This document shows positions 31,426 to 42,475 of a stretch of 64,000 nt of DNA, in pieces. The position numbers were made by a program, and so were the translations under genes. The notes beneath the pieces were generated by a model, which worked only from the letters and a program-made list of their open reading frames with translations, did not search any database and had not been told where the DNA came from. The DNA comes from Spodoptera frugiperda (lineage: Eukaryota; Arthropoda; Insecta; Lepidoptera; Noctuidae), in assembly GCF_023101765.2 (NCBI RefSeq), contig NC_064230.1, positions 1,116,001-1,180,000 of the forward strand, in the 5' to 3' direction. The stretch's first letter is position 1. Every line of letters starts with the position of its first letter.

Positions 31426-34400
31426 ATGGTGTCCTGGGTAGCTGCTGTGTTGGTTCTTGGTGCTGCGGTGGTTTCTGGTGAGTTTTTATATTGGTTTTTT
31501 ATGGTATAAGCCGGTAAACGAGCAGACGGATCACCTGATGGTAAGCGATCGTAGTATTATGAATCTGATTGAAAAAGAGTAACCTATGGAGTTTCTTGTT
31601 CGTTCTTCTCCATAGAAATCTACACTTTGGAACGAGCAAATAGAGCAACTAGAGGACTGACCGACAGACAGACGTTATTAATATATATTATATTTGCTTT
31701 GGCGTTCAAAAGTGCCTTCCTGGTCTATTTGAAATAAATAATTTTGACTTTGACTTTAATGTTTTTTCTTCACCGTTTGTCAGTAGTGTCTAAGTAATGT
31801 TAGAAAGTACATATAACTCGGAAAAAGTCACATTGGTACTTGCCGTTGGTAGGTTTCGAAACCGCACTCTCATGTATGAGGAGCGGGCGTCTTAAACCAC
31901 CGGGCCACCACGGCTAACCAGCCGATTTGTACCTTTTTTTTATGGAATACGCATGGTAAACGAGCAGATGGTAAGCAATCGCCGCCACCCATGGACACTT
32001 AAAACACCAGAGGCGTTACAAGTGCGTTGCTATTTGGGGGTTAGGAATTTAAGGGTTAGTGGGGAATCGGGGATACGGAAGATTGTGGGGTAATTGGGCC
32101 TCTGATTAAGTCTCTGAAGTGATACTCTATAGTTCTTTTTTGTAAAGGGAGCCACCTTAAGTTTTCTTTACCGCCTTAATTTTTTTAAGTGACGTAACAT
32201 CTCTAAAACCTTCTCCTAAGCCTGAAAAATACTATGCTGAAAACCGTTTCAAAATCAGTTCAGCCAAACGCGAGATAATCGCACACAAACATACATACAT
32301 ATACGAGTCAAACTGAACATAGTTTTGTTTTAAGTCGGCTAAAAAAAGGATTTTTAATAAAAAATACCGTTTTTTGCATAGGGAAAATAATCCAATGACC
32401 TCTCCCGCCTTGGGCGACGCGAAAGGGAATGTCAGACTGTGCTATTCGGGCCGTAGCCCCGGTAACCCGCTAGGCAATTATGGTCTAGAATAACATTATA
32501 GGCTACTCTTTATTCCACGGGAATACAGGCATTGCCATGAGCTGAAGCTAGTTTATAATATTAGTAAGAATTTGTATTAATCAGTAATTAAATAGAACTA
32601 GTGGTCGCCTAGTGGCCGAAATTCGACCATATATGATTTAATTTACAATACCACTTAACGTACGTTGAAGGATAATTTTTATTTAATTCAAACTCTTTTA
32701 TAAAACTCTTTTCATATGAGACGTGAGAATATCATCGCAATGTCTATCGATTTTGACGTTTTGTCAAATACGATCAGATACTATGCATGTGTGTGTAATG
32801 TTTTATTTATTGATTTAATGTACTTTATATGCATTATTTTTTAAAAATATTAGCGCTATGCACTTCTCCTACACATAAACTATAAGTGTACCAAATTTAA
32901 TGCTCCTACGTCCGCGCAATTTTCGTAAAATGTGGTCCAAAGTTTTTGCATCACGTATTAATATATAGATGACTATTGACAATTACGAATCTAATACATT
33001 GTTATCTTAGTTAAACTATTTGATTTGATTTGATTTAAAGATAAAATACTACGTGGTCTTGTCATAGGAAAGTCCTAAAGATTATCAGATATGTATGATT
33101 GAATGATAATAGACTCATACCTATAAAAAAAAAATAATAACAGTAATGGCGTTAGGGTATTACTATACAATGTGATAGGGGTGGGACTTCTAACCCGTTA
33201 AGGCTGAGTACTACATCTAATTTTATCGACAAAAGTCGGGGGTCGAAGGGGTCGAATCCCCTTCCCCTAAAAATTATGGTTATTTTTTTTATATTTTTTT
33301 TTACTTTTTTTATATCAAAGGTTGTATGCGTCGTAGAAACAAAAAAAAACGACAAACGGTAGCTAATAACCTTGGCTAATAATTCATTACTTTTTTCATA
33401 TGTTTGATAATGTTTTGGTGAGAAAACAAAGTCATTTGTGAATTATTTTTACCGAAAAAATCACTATTTTTCAATATTTTCAATTGGGGGTTCAACCCCC
33501 ATATTATTTTTTTTGTCGATATAATTAGATGTAGTACTCAGCCTTAACGGGTTAGAAGTCCCACCCCTTTCACATTGTATATGCATTTTAAAGAATCATT
33601 ACACCACCACAGAAGAGGCCCAGCAGTGATGCCGACCCGGAGCTGCGGACTACCTAGCGGGTTTACCGGGGCTCCGGTTCGAAAAGCAGGAGTAGGAACG
33701 AGGTGGTTTTTCGTCAGTAAAAGTCTGACACTCCCTCTCACCTCGCCCAAGGCGGGAAAAGTCAGTGGATGATTTACCCTCCTCAAAAAAAAAACAATAA
33801 ACACAGGCATTTTAAAACTGCCACACGAATGAAATCGCTTTGTTTTGTTATCAAGATAATTCAGTATTAGGGATTATAGATATTAGACCTTAATGCATGA
33901 TGTATTATTTTTATCTTTATACATATTAGCAGTTTTTCAAGGAAATCAGCTTTAAGAAAGATTTTATTTAATTTTGTTTTGCTCGTAACAGATTAGTTTA
34001 ATATTTTCAAATCTACCTCATAAACGGCGTTAAGTTCGCCTTATGTACCATTATTTTATTGTATTGTGTAAAGATTAAATAAATAAAAAAAAGTAAACAA
34101 TGGTAAATGGACCATGAATTGAAGATCACTGTGTGAAGAAAGCATATTATCATTCATTCGCGAAGCCCTATGCCAATAAAAACATATTCTTAAATAAGTT
34201 AGATGACAAATTTTTATTTGAATGCCCGTCTTGAAGATTATTCACTACATAGTATAAAACAAAGTCGCTTTCTCTGTCTCTATGTCCCTTTGTATGCTTA
34301 AATCTTTAAAACTACGCAACGGATTTTGATGCGGTTTTTTTAATAGATAGAGTGATTCAAGAGGCAGGTTTATATGTATAATACATGCATAATATATCAC

Positions 34401-37400
34401 CATTGCACCCATGCGAAGCTGAGGCGGGTCGCTAATTTATAATATTAGACACGGATTTTATTTTCTTACGGAAACAAATACTTTCCGAGATATATTGATT
34501 TGAAATATCGCGTGACATCACTTCTTTACATCTTTTATACGCAGAAATGACGTAACTATTTTGCTCCCACTCCAAAACTTTGATTCGTTTTATCTAAATA
34601 TTGTTATCTCATAATTATGACAAAATAAAAAAATACGTGTCAAATATATTTTCATTAGCTAACTGACGGACTAAATAGATTTTTGATTTTCGTACTCCGT
34701 CATCATCCCAATTGTGTGTATGTAAAATCTAGTTAGAGGGATAACCAGAGGTACATACTATGATTCGCAATACGCAATTATCTGTTTTCAGACTTGCATT
34801 TTATTATCTTACTGGCTTACTTTTGGGCGGTTTTACCCACTTTGCTGATTTTTTTATTAATCATAGCGTTCCTAAATAAATGGTCTATAAGAGTCATTTA
34901 ATGGTTACTTAACACAGTCCTTAGCAATTGTTTTCCATACAAAGTTGTTGCTAAGGAATAGTTTAAGTAATCATTAGATGACTTTGAGTGCGGCAGTAAA
35001 AGAGTTATTTAAATCGGTACAGTCGTTTAGGCGTAACGAAGAGACAGACACATTTTTGATTTTCATACCCCGTTATCATCCCTATTATTTTCTTATTCCC
35101 AGCCTACCCTGCCAACGACCCCGTCATTGGCAAATGGTCCGAGGGTCTCAGGTACGACTACCTGGAGGATGACGCCGGCAAAGTCCACCTGGTGGACAAC
35201 TGGATGAAGATCAGTGACTTCGACAGGCTCGCCAGATACAACCCTGATGCTTCCAACAAATACCATCTCTTCACCAGGTTTGTGTTTTTTATATGGTTGA
35301 TGGAAAGATCTGATGGGTATAACCTGGGTGTCTTCAAAGCCCGAGTGAATAGGTTGCTTATGGACAGACGTGCTCCATCATAGGCCGCATCATCACTTAC
35401 CATCAGGCGAGATAGCGGCCAAACGTCGGCCCACTTAACATAAAAAAGAAGATGTTAGATAAAATAAAATAAGATTAAAAGTGTGGAAGAGTCATGCTTC
35501 TGCAGGAATGGGCCGGCTCGACCGGAGTGATACCTCGGCCGAGCAGAAAACCGACGTGAAACAACACTTGCATTGTGTTTCGTTGTGTGTGTGAGGTTAC
35601 CGGAGGCCTATTTCCCCCCTTCCCAAATCTTCCCAATCCCCGATTTCCCAACGACCATTATTAAATTCCTAACCCCCAAAGGCAACGCACTTGGCAATTC
35701 CTCTTGTGTTTCAAGTGTCCATGGGCGGCAGCGGTTACTTACCATCAGGTTATACGTCTGCTCGTTTAGCGTGTTCCATAAAAAAATCAAAGTTTAGGAG
35801 TGGGAGCAATTCTATGAATAAATGTACCTAGAAGTGACGTCACGATATTTCAAATCGATATATCTTCGAAAGTCTTTGTTTCCGTAAGAAAATAAAAAAT
35901 ACGTGTGTAATGTTTTAAAATATTTCACAAGACGGACATTAAAATAAAAATAGGCATCTACCCTACACACAATAAAACCCAACGCAAGCGTTGTTTCACG
36001 TCGGTTTTCTGCTCGGCCGTGGTATCAGTCCGGTCAAGCCGGCCCTGTAGTGCCCAAACATGTCTCTGTCACTTAAGGGTGGTTGGGGAATCGGGGATTC
36101 TCTACCTAAGACACCCAGTAGGGCAGATGCCCGATCCGGAGCTGCGGACTACCTAGCGGGTTTACCGGGGCTCCGGCTCGAAAAGCAGGAGTAGGAACGC
36201 CTCGCCCAAGGTGGGAGAAGTTATTGGATGATTCTCCCCTATCAAACAAAAAAACGGATTCTCTTTCGGATCACCTTATTGCAGCCTATTTACCTAACCT
36301 CAACGATAATACTTCCAGGACCAACCCCACAATCAGCCAGCCCATAGTCCTGAACAATGCTGCCACGGTCCACAACTCCAACTTCGATGCTCGTCGCCGC
36401 ACCATCGTGATGATGCACGGCTTCGCTGGATCCATCACTTCTGGGTTCAACACTGTTCTACTGCCAGGTATGGTTATCTATATATTAATACGTGATGCAA
36501 AAACTTTGGAGCCCTTTTTACGAAAATTGCGCGGACGTAGGATTAAAAATTTGGTACACTTATAGTTTATGTGTAGGAGAAGTCCAGAACGCTAATATTT
36601 TTCAAAAATAATGCTTATAAAGTACATTAAATCAATAAATAAAACATTACACACACTACCATGCATAGTATCTGATCGTATTTGACAAAACGTCAAAATC
36701 GACAGACATTGCGATGATATTCTCACGTCTCATATGAATAGAGTTTTCCTGTTCATGATGCGCCGGAATATATTAATTTGAATTTTACAAAACTAATAGC
36801 AATTCGTTAAATAAAAATTATCCTTGAACGTATGTTAAGTGGTATTGTAAATTAAATCGTATATGGTGGAATTTCGACACTTGGCGACCACTAGTTATTA
36901 TAGACTAGTTTCTTACAGCGGTATTAAAAGGCAATCGTGTCACCCGTGGATAGTCACAACACTAGAGGATTAATTATTATGTTATCGGCTTACTCACGTA
37001 ACTGTTTGACGAGGAACTCGACTAGTTTCAAGCCATGCTAGAGGGTCGTATTCATGAGCAGCATTCCGCGACACACGACGCGGCGATTGTCGCACTGCTA
37101 CTGGACATTATGCTCCTGCTATTAACATTGGAGGAGTAGGAAATGCGTTGTTGGCTTTTCCGAGTGTTCGGAGGATTGAAGCTCCAGTAACCTCACTCAT
37201 GTGGCGAGACACAATATAAGGGTCATTTCATCCGGAGCTGCGGACTACCGGGGCTCCGGCTTGAAAAGCAGGTGTAGGAACGGGGTGGTTTTTAGTCAGT
37301 AAGAGTCTGACACTTCCTCTCGCCTCGTCCAAGGCGGGAGAAGTCATTGGATGATTTTCCCCCTCAAAAAAAAGAGTAGTTGGAAGTGCATTACTGGCTT

Positions 37401-40400
37401 TTCCGGGTTTTCGGAGGATTGGAGCTCCGGCAACCTCATTCAAGTGACGAGACACAATACAAGGGTCGCTTCATGTATCGATCATTATTGTCAATATGAC
37501 TCAAGGATTCTCTTCTTTTTTTTCAATAGCGAATTTTATCTTTTTCTAGCTTTCCTGGCTGCCGGAGACGTAAACGTCATCATCTTGGACTGGAGTGCTG
37601 GATCTTCCTGGGGACCCCGTGCCATCCAGGCTGGTAAGTTTTTCTATACATCTTTACTCGAAAGGTTCGGTTATTCAAATACCTATGTCCTATCCTACAT
37701 ATGTATACCTATACAATATAGGGTGACTGGTAATTAGTGAACGATATTCAAACATGTGATTGTACTTATGATTACAAACAACTTCCCCGAAGTTTTTTTG
37801 TAAACTCATTAGTTTTATTTCCATCACAATAACAAATCACACAAATTTTCATTAGCACTTGCGCGTAAAGTTCCAGAATACCTACCTAGTTACTAGTCTT
37901 CCGATAACGCGGGCGCCTCGCTGCTAACAGCTGATCATTCTAAAACACTCGCGCGCGAAATTTTGTTGAAAATTGTTTGTAATCATGAGTACAATCACGT
38001 GTTTAAATATCCTTCACTAATTACCAGTCACCGTATGTACATAATATGTTAAATCGAAATGTAACTAGGCGAAAAAGGACATTGCAAAGTCAAAAAAGAA
38101 TATTAAAACCATCTTTATGTCGGTACAGGTTCCTTTATAAATGTGGCGACTGATGACAGAAGTCGCACATGATACTGTGTTAGTTTTACTATCAGTTCAT
38201 TTTTGTTCAGGTTACAGCCGGCACATTAGAATGATTTTGACAGTGACGTTATAATTATCTCGCATTCTTCTTTCTTTCAATTAATACAACATGTCCTTCC
38301 AGGTCAAGCTGCCGGTAGATTCATCAACTGGCTGAACTCCATCACGGGCGCCAACCCTCAGAACTACCACGTGATCGGCTACAGCGTGGGCGGGCACGGA
38401 GCTGGTATCATTGCCAGGACTATCAACGGCAATGTCGGTTACGTTACCGGTAAGTCAAACTTAAGAAACTTCCTTTTTTTAAACGTTCCCAATCCCCGAT
38501 TTTCTGGTCCTGATGTTTCAAGTGTCCATGGGCGGCGGCAATTGCTTACCATCAGGTCTTAGTCTGCTAAGGATCTGCTAAGAGGGACAGAGCTATGTAG
38601 GTTGTATAGCTCCATCCCTCTTGCACTGATCAGTGATCGACCATTCTGACACAATTGTAATAGCAGACTAAGGCCCCAGGTGATACGTCTGCTCGTTTAT
38701 AAAAAAAGTTACAAGTTAAAATATAAGTTTCTTTTTTTTCTTAAAAATCGTTGCCCCATATTAGGATTTTCTCCTGTGTCGTGGGTGCGTTTACAAACAT
38801 ACAAGTTCACATACACATGACATCCAGACCCGAAACAACAATTTGTGGATCACACAAAAAGTTGTTCCGTGCAGGAATCGAAATCACTACCCGTTGCGCA
38901 GCAGCCAGTTGCTCAGCCACCGCACCAGCTGTGCAGTCAGAGCAAACTCAAACTCAAATCATTCGGAGCTGCGGCATACCTAGCGGGTTGTAAGTGCGGG
39001 CCTGTGGACGGCGAGCAAGGGTAGGTCGCCGCCCGAGCAGAACTAGACACATGCGTGCGGCGCGTCGCGTTCCGCGCGCGCCTCATAGAGCCATCAGACC
39101 ACCACAGATGGGGGCCCAGTAGGGCTGATGCTTAATCCGGAGCTGCGAACTCTTTGTGTGATCCACAAATTGTTGTTCCGGGTCTGGGTGTCATGTGTAT
39201 GTGAAATTGTATGTTTGTAAACGTACCCAGGATACAGGAGTTAATCCTAGTGTGGGGCAACGTTTTTTAAGAAAAAACGAAACTATTTTAACTTGTAACT
39301 TTTTTTATAAACGAGCAGACGTATCACCTGATGGTAAGCAATTGCCGCCGCCCATGGACACTTGAAACACCAGGACCAGAACATCGGGGATTGAGAAGAT
39401 TGGGAAGGGGGAAATTGGGCCTCCGGTAACCTCACTCACACAACGCAAGCGTTGTTTCACGTCGGTTTTCTGCTCGGCCGTGGTATCACTCTGGTCGAGC
39501 CGACCCAGCAGTGCCGAAGCTTGACTCTACCACACTTAAAATGTGGCAATAGGCTGACCGCCTACTACATGAGACTTACAACACAAATGGTGAAAAGTGT
39601 GTGTACATTGTATAGCGGCATCACGTTTATTTTAACGTTGATAAGACTGCGTTTGACCATCAACCCGCTTACTGCCACGGCGAAGCAAATGTGCCTCTCT
39701 GCCTACTCCTTCGGGGATAAAAAGTGACGGTGTACATTTTAAATGAACTTTAACATGCAACTTCTGACTACCACCATGCTCTTCCTCAGGTCTGGACCCC
39801 GCAGACCGTTGGGACACCGCCTGGCTGTTCAGGCCTAACGATGGAATCTACACGGAGGTGATGCACACCAACGGCGGAGACAGTGGCTGGCTGAACCCCC
39901 TCGCGCAGGTTGATTTCTACCCCAATGGGGGGCGGCAGATGCCTGGATGCATGACTGCTTTGTGCCATCACTACAGGTAATAATAGAGTTTCTTACTCGT
40001 TCTTCTCCATTCGAAGCTACACTTTGGAACGAGCATCTAGCTTCACTGACAGACAGACTGACGGACAATTCAATTTGACGTTTCAAAAGTGCCTAATTTA
40101 GGATTAATTGAAATAAATGCTTTGACTTTGACTTTGAGAGTCAGGATTAAAATGTTTAGTTAAGTCACACTAACAGGTACTTACATAAATTTTAAACCAA
40201 CTTGACACTTTGGCAATGCGTAGAGATGTTTTTTTATGTTGTTTATGTAAACGAGCAGACGTATAATCTGATGGTAAGCAATCGCCACCGCCTATGGACA
40301 CTTGAAACACCAGAGGCGTTACAAGTACGTTGCCGGCCTTTTGGGGGTTAGGAATTTAAGGGTTGTTGTTCGGGAATCGGGGATTGGAAAGATTGAAAAC

Positions 40401-41199
40401 GGTTGAATTGGGCCTCCGGTAACCTCCCTCATACAACGAAACACAACGCAAGCGTGATGATTTTCTCCCTTCAAAAAATGAAATAAAATTAAAATTAAAA
40501 TATGACAATGATGACAATGTTTCAGGTCCTACTACTACATGGCCGAATCTCTCCGTACCGGAGGATTCACGGGCAGACGCTGCGACAACCTGAACGCTGC
40601 ACTCGCCGGCAACTGCAACGGACCCACCCTCAGGATGGGAGGCTTCGAGCCAAAGAATGGGTAAGAATGCTATATATATATATTTTAAACTAGCTACTTC
40701 CGCGCGGTTTCACCCGCTCTGCTTGGCTCCTATTGGTCATAGCGTGATGTTTTATAGCCTATAGCCTTCCTCGATAAATGCACTACACAACACAAAAATA
40801 ATTATTCAAATCGGACCAGTAGTTCCGGAGATTAGCGCGTTCAGACAAACAAACGGACAAACTCTTCAGCTTTATAATATTAGTAAGTATAGTATAGATA
40901 AGTATAGATATATATTAACTTTTTTACGTTTAATGGGTCGACGTTTGGCCGCTATCTCGCCTGATGGTAAGTGATGATGCGGCCTACGATGGAGCACGTC
41001 TGCCCATAAGCAACCTATTTTGTCATATTATTATAAGATAATCCTATCGGACTACTCTGAGAAGGAATGCCGAAACAAACTTAGAGGTCAAATTTATACT
41101 TTATTTCTTTGTTTGTTCATAATTTCTTTGTTTTGTTTCAGAAACACCGGCCTATACCATCTGAGAACTAACCCGATGCATCCCTACTCTCAGGGATAA
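31426..41199 (+). CDS. Secreted neutral (pancreatic-type) lipase 2, eight exons
   Basis: Exons are 31426-31477, 35103-35277, 36319-36467, 37550-37633, 38303-38449, 39790-39976, 40526-40660 and 41142-41199. Every exon has the same phase as its lipase 1 counterpart, six of the eight have identical length, and the protein is 328 residues. An in-frame ATG six codons upstream (31408) exists; 31426 is chosen because it gives a 52-bp exon 1 exactly as in lipase 1. The signal peptide is MVSWVAAVLVLGAAVVS. The core shows HGF at 109-111, the elbow GYSVGGH with Ser181, the acid in GLDPAD (Asp205) and CHHYR with His263. There is no PLAT domain. It is probably an extracellular lipid hydrolase, and a tandem paralogue of lipase 1. 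The exon 2 donor (GTTTGT) is weak but supported by the homologous junction. Confidence 0.85.
31496..32475 (+). repeat. Lipase 2 intron 1: SINE A, repeat M, SINE B pieces
   Basis: SINE A head 31496-31550, repeat M 31555-31762, SINE A 31938-32110 and SINE B 32385-32475. Sequence between them is unassigned. Confidence 0.6.
32598..32969 (-). mobile_element. Non-autonomous Helitron, family F (copy 2)
   Basis: On the minus strand it runs from TCTATATATTAATACGTGAT to CTAG, between A and T, and is ~372 bp. It lies in lipase 2 intron 1. Confidence 0.75.
33166..33579. mobile_element. 414-bp MITE with ~65-bp inverted repeats and TA ends
   Basis: The left end TACAATGTGATAGGGGTGGG is mirrored at the right end. 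The inverted match continues inward through ACTTCTAACCCGTTAAGGCT and GAGTACTACATCTAATT. A TA lies on each outer side, as for Tc1/mariner-type elements. The interior is AT-rich with a GGGGTCGAA inverted piece and no ORF. It is in lipase 2 intron 1. Confidence 0.75.
33640..33790 (-). repeat. SINE B, minus-strand copy
   Basis: A full body is read on the minus strand from the poly-purine head at ~33790. Confidence 0.7.
33795..34194. other. Unassigned part of lipase 2 intron 1
   Basis: AT-rich, with no match. Confidence 0.35.
34195..34710 (-). repeat. MITE H split by a nested Helitron
   Basis: MITE H sequence (minus strand) is interrupted after GCCCGTCTTGAAGATTA and resumes at TATAATATTAGACACGGATT. 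It ends near CGTCATCATCCC at ~34705. Confidence 0.65.
34242..34435 (+). mobile_element. Non-autonomous Helitron, family K (nested)
   Basis: It starts TCACTACATAGTATAAAACA and ends GGCGGGTCGCTAA (CTRR), with body words CGCAACGGATTTTGATGCGG and CATTGCACCCATGCGAAGCT. Copies are at 52225-52417 and, truncated, at 48039-48166. Confidence 0.7.
34790..35087. repeat. Old Lep1 copy, Harbinger-like MITE, and MITE H terminus
   Basis: A diverged Lep1 copy (~34800-35050) is split by a Harbinger-like MITE (~34887-34996, ending GAGTGCGGCAG then TAA). A MITE H terminus (TTTTCATACCCCGTTATCAT then CCCTATT, 35060-35087) follows, 15 bp before exon 2 of lipase 2. Confidence 0.55.
35285..36240. repeat. Lipase 2 intron 2: repeat J, SINE A, MITE H, SINE B
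   Basis: Repeat J (minus) 35285-35450, SINE A (minus, full) 35478-35775, MITE H piece 35795-35965, SINE A 3' tail 35968-36075 and SINE B (minus) 36120-36240. Repeats make up most of the 1,041-bp intron. Confidence 0.65.
36477..36894 (+). mobile_element. Non-autonomous Helitron, family F (copy 3), 9 bp into intron 3 of lipase 2
   Basis: It starts TCTATATATTAATACGTGAT and ends ACTTGGCGACCACTAG, flanked by A and T. Its 5' end lies after only nine intron bases (GTATGGTTA). It is 418 bp, longer than the other copies because of ~50 bp of extra sequence near 36750-36800. Confidence 0.8.
36895..37480. repeat. Lipase 2 intron 3: SINE-A-like variants and SINE B
   Basis: A diverged SINE-A-like piece (~37140-37225) and its near-duplicate (37371-37480) share TTCGGAGGATTG and GCGAGACACAATA-type words. 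A minus-strand SINE B (37228-37370) sits between them. 36895-37130 is unassigned. Confidence 0.5.
37721..38032. mobile_element. MITE G, complete, with ~62-bp inverted repeats
   Basis: The left end GGGTGACTGGTAATTAGTGA is mirrored by TCACTAATTACCAGTCACC at the right. The inverted match extends through the GATTGTAC...ATGATTACAAACAA segment. The element is 312 bp and non-coding, and occupies about half of lipase 2 intron 4. Partial copies are at 188-361 and 42190-42290. Confidence 0.75.
38142..38172 (+). repeat. TRIM-family LTR start fragment
   Basis: TGTGGCGACTGATGACAGAA then GTCGCACAT matches the first bases of the LTRs at 44712 and 45446, with a small deletion. It lies in lipase 2 intron 4. 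Confidence 0.5.
38485..38700 (-). repeat. SINE A interrupted by a small foldback element
   Basis: The SINE (minus strand) is broken at ACCATCAGG and resumes at AGGTGATACGTCTGCTCG. Confidence 0.65.
38557..38677. repeat. 121-bp foldback MITE nested in SINE A
   Basis: Its inverted ends are CTTAGTCTGCTA and TAGCAGACTAAG. An inner inverted pair is AGAGGGACAGAGCTAT and ATAGCTCCATCCCTCT. An AGG or CAGG duplication flanks it. It lies in lipase 2 intron 5. Confidence 0.65.
38745..39730. repeat. Lipase 2 intron 5: SINE C, SINE B, SINE A, SINE D mosaic
   Basis: SINE C (minus) 38745-38945, SINE B and its GC-rich extension (minus) ~38960-39145, SINE C body 39145-39265, SINE A 39303-39538 and SINE D 39540-39730. 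The last is split near 39613-39690 by a repeat L copy. Confidence 0.6.
39985..40458 (+). repeat. Lipase 2 intron 6: repeat M and SINE A
   Basis: Repeat M 39985-40135 begins 8 bp after the exon 6 donor. SINE A 40238-40458 lacks its 3' end. Confidence 0.65.
40690..41025. repeat. Lipase 2 intron 7: Lep1 Helitron (minus) and repeat J
   Basis: Lep1 runs ~40690-40918, with its CTAG end at 40690-40693, about 30 bp after the exon 7 donor. A repeat J head follows to ~41025. Confidence 0.65.
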
Positions 41200-41327
41200 A
41201 CACTGGAAACATGGTATCAGCTACTGAAAATACAAAAATACAAATACAAATTTTGACTGAAAATACAAATTTTCAGCGACCAAAACAACACCTAGTCCTT
41301 TTCATTGTTTACTTTTACAAATTGTAA

Positions 41328-41333
41328 AATAAA
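41328..41333 (+). terminator. Poly(A) signal of lipase 2
   Basis: AATAAA lies 129 bp after the stop codon (41197-41199). No other good signal occurs nearer. Confidence 0.55.
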
Positions 41334-41394
41334 AACATTTTTTTGTTATTTATTCTGATTTATTGTTTTTTTTTTATTATTTTTTGCAAAGAGT

Positions 41395-41640
41395 TTGTCT
41401 TTTCATTATCATCATCATCAGCAGCCTGTTTTTGTCCACTGCTTAGGACATAGATCTTCAGTTTTACGCAACAAACTACTACCCCTTTTATTTGAGGGGG
41501 AAAATCATCAAATGACTTCTCCTGCCTTGGGCGAGGCGAGAGGGAGTGTCAGACTCTTACTGACTAAAAACCACCCCGTTCCTACTCCTGCTTTTCGAGC
41601 TGGACCCTCGGTAACCCGCTAGACAGTCCGCAGCTCCGGA
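41395..41640 (+). repeat. RTE-tail-like motif and SINE B
   Basis: CATCATCATCAGCAGCCTGT then TTTTGTCCACTGCTTAGGAC resembles the widespread lepidopteran RTE 3' end. A SINE B follows at 41478-41640. Confidence 0.55.
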
Positions 41641-42189
41641 GCAACATTTGCAACTCCATTTCAGATCGAGTTTCCTTATAATCAAATTCAGTACAAAAGT
41701 AAGTATAATATATTTATTTATTTATTTATACTTCATCACAAAAAAAAACAGTGAATGGCGGACTTAATGCCTTAAGGCATTCTCTAACAGTCAACCATAG
41801 GGTAGTGCAGAGAAATGAAGCGGATTGATGCGATGCCAAAACACAGGTACTAAAGAATAAATATAAGAATACAATATACAATATATACAATACATATACA
41901 TATATAATACTATAAGGGGTGCGTACGGCAAAAATTATGTTACAAAAACCGGTTTACCATGGTCTGGCTTTGTATGATCTTTCCACACAGCCAACGATCA
42001 ATTTATATTGGTGTTGTATAACTTGATGTGTTTCTGAAAAACATTTGGGGTGCGTAGTATAGCGTGAAACTTGTCTTGAATAATATTATAATGCATGTGA
42101 TATTTATTGCCTACCTTTAGTATTATTATGTACTAGTTTCTTCCAAGAGTTTCGCCCGCGTACTCGTGAGATTAAAAGTATCCTATATA
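41641..42189. other. Unassigned intergenic sequence
   Basis: A weak match to the 90-bp intron 2 repeat of lipase 1 lies near 41.94-42.01 kb (minus). Otherwise nothing. Confidence 0.35.
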
Positions 42190-42475
42190 AGGTGACTAAT
42201 AATATAATTAGTGAACGATATTTAAACACGTGATTGTACTCATGATTACAAACAACTTTCCCGAAGAAACTTTATTTGCATAATCATTCGTTTTAAATTA
42301 GGGCTGATGCTTGATCCGGAGCTGCGGACTACCTAGCGGGTTTACAAGGCTTCGGCTCGCAAAGCAGAAGTAGGATGGGTTGGTTTTTAGTTAGTAAGAC
42401 TCTGTTACTCCGTCTCGTCTCGCCTAAGGCGGAAGAAATCAGTGAATAGTTTTCCCCCTTAAAACAAAGCCTAGA
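42190..42475. repeat. MITE G left end and SINE B (minus)
   Basis: The MITE G left inverted repeat (42190-42290) lacks a right partner. SINE B lies at 42300-42475. Confidence 0.55.
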
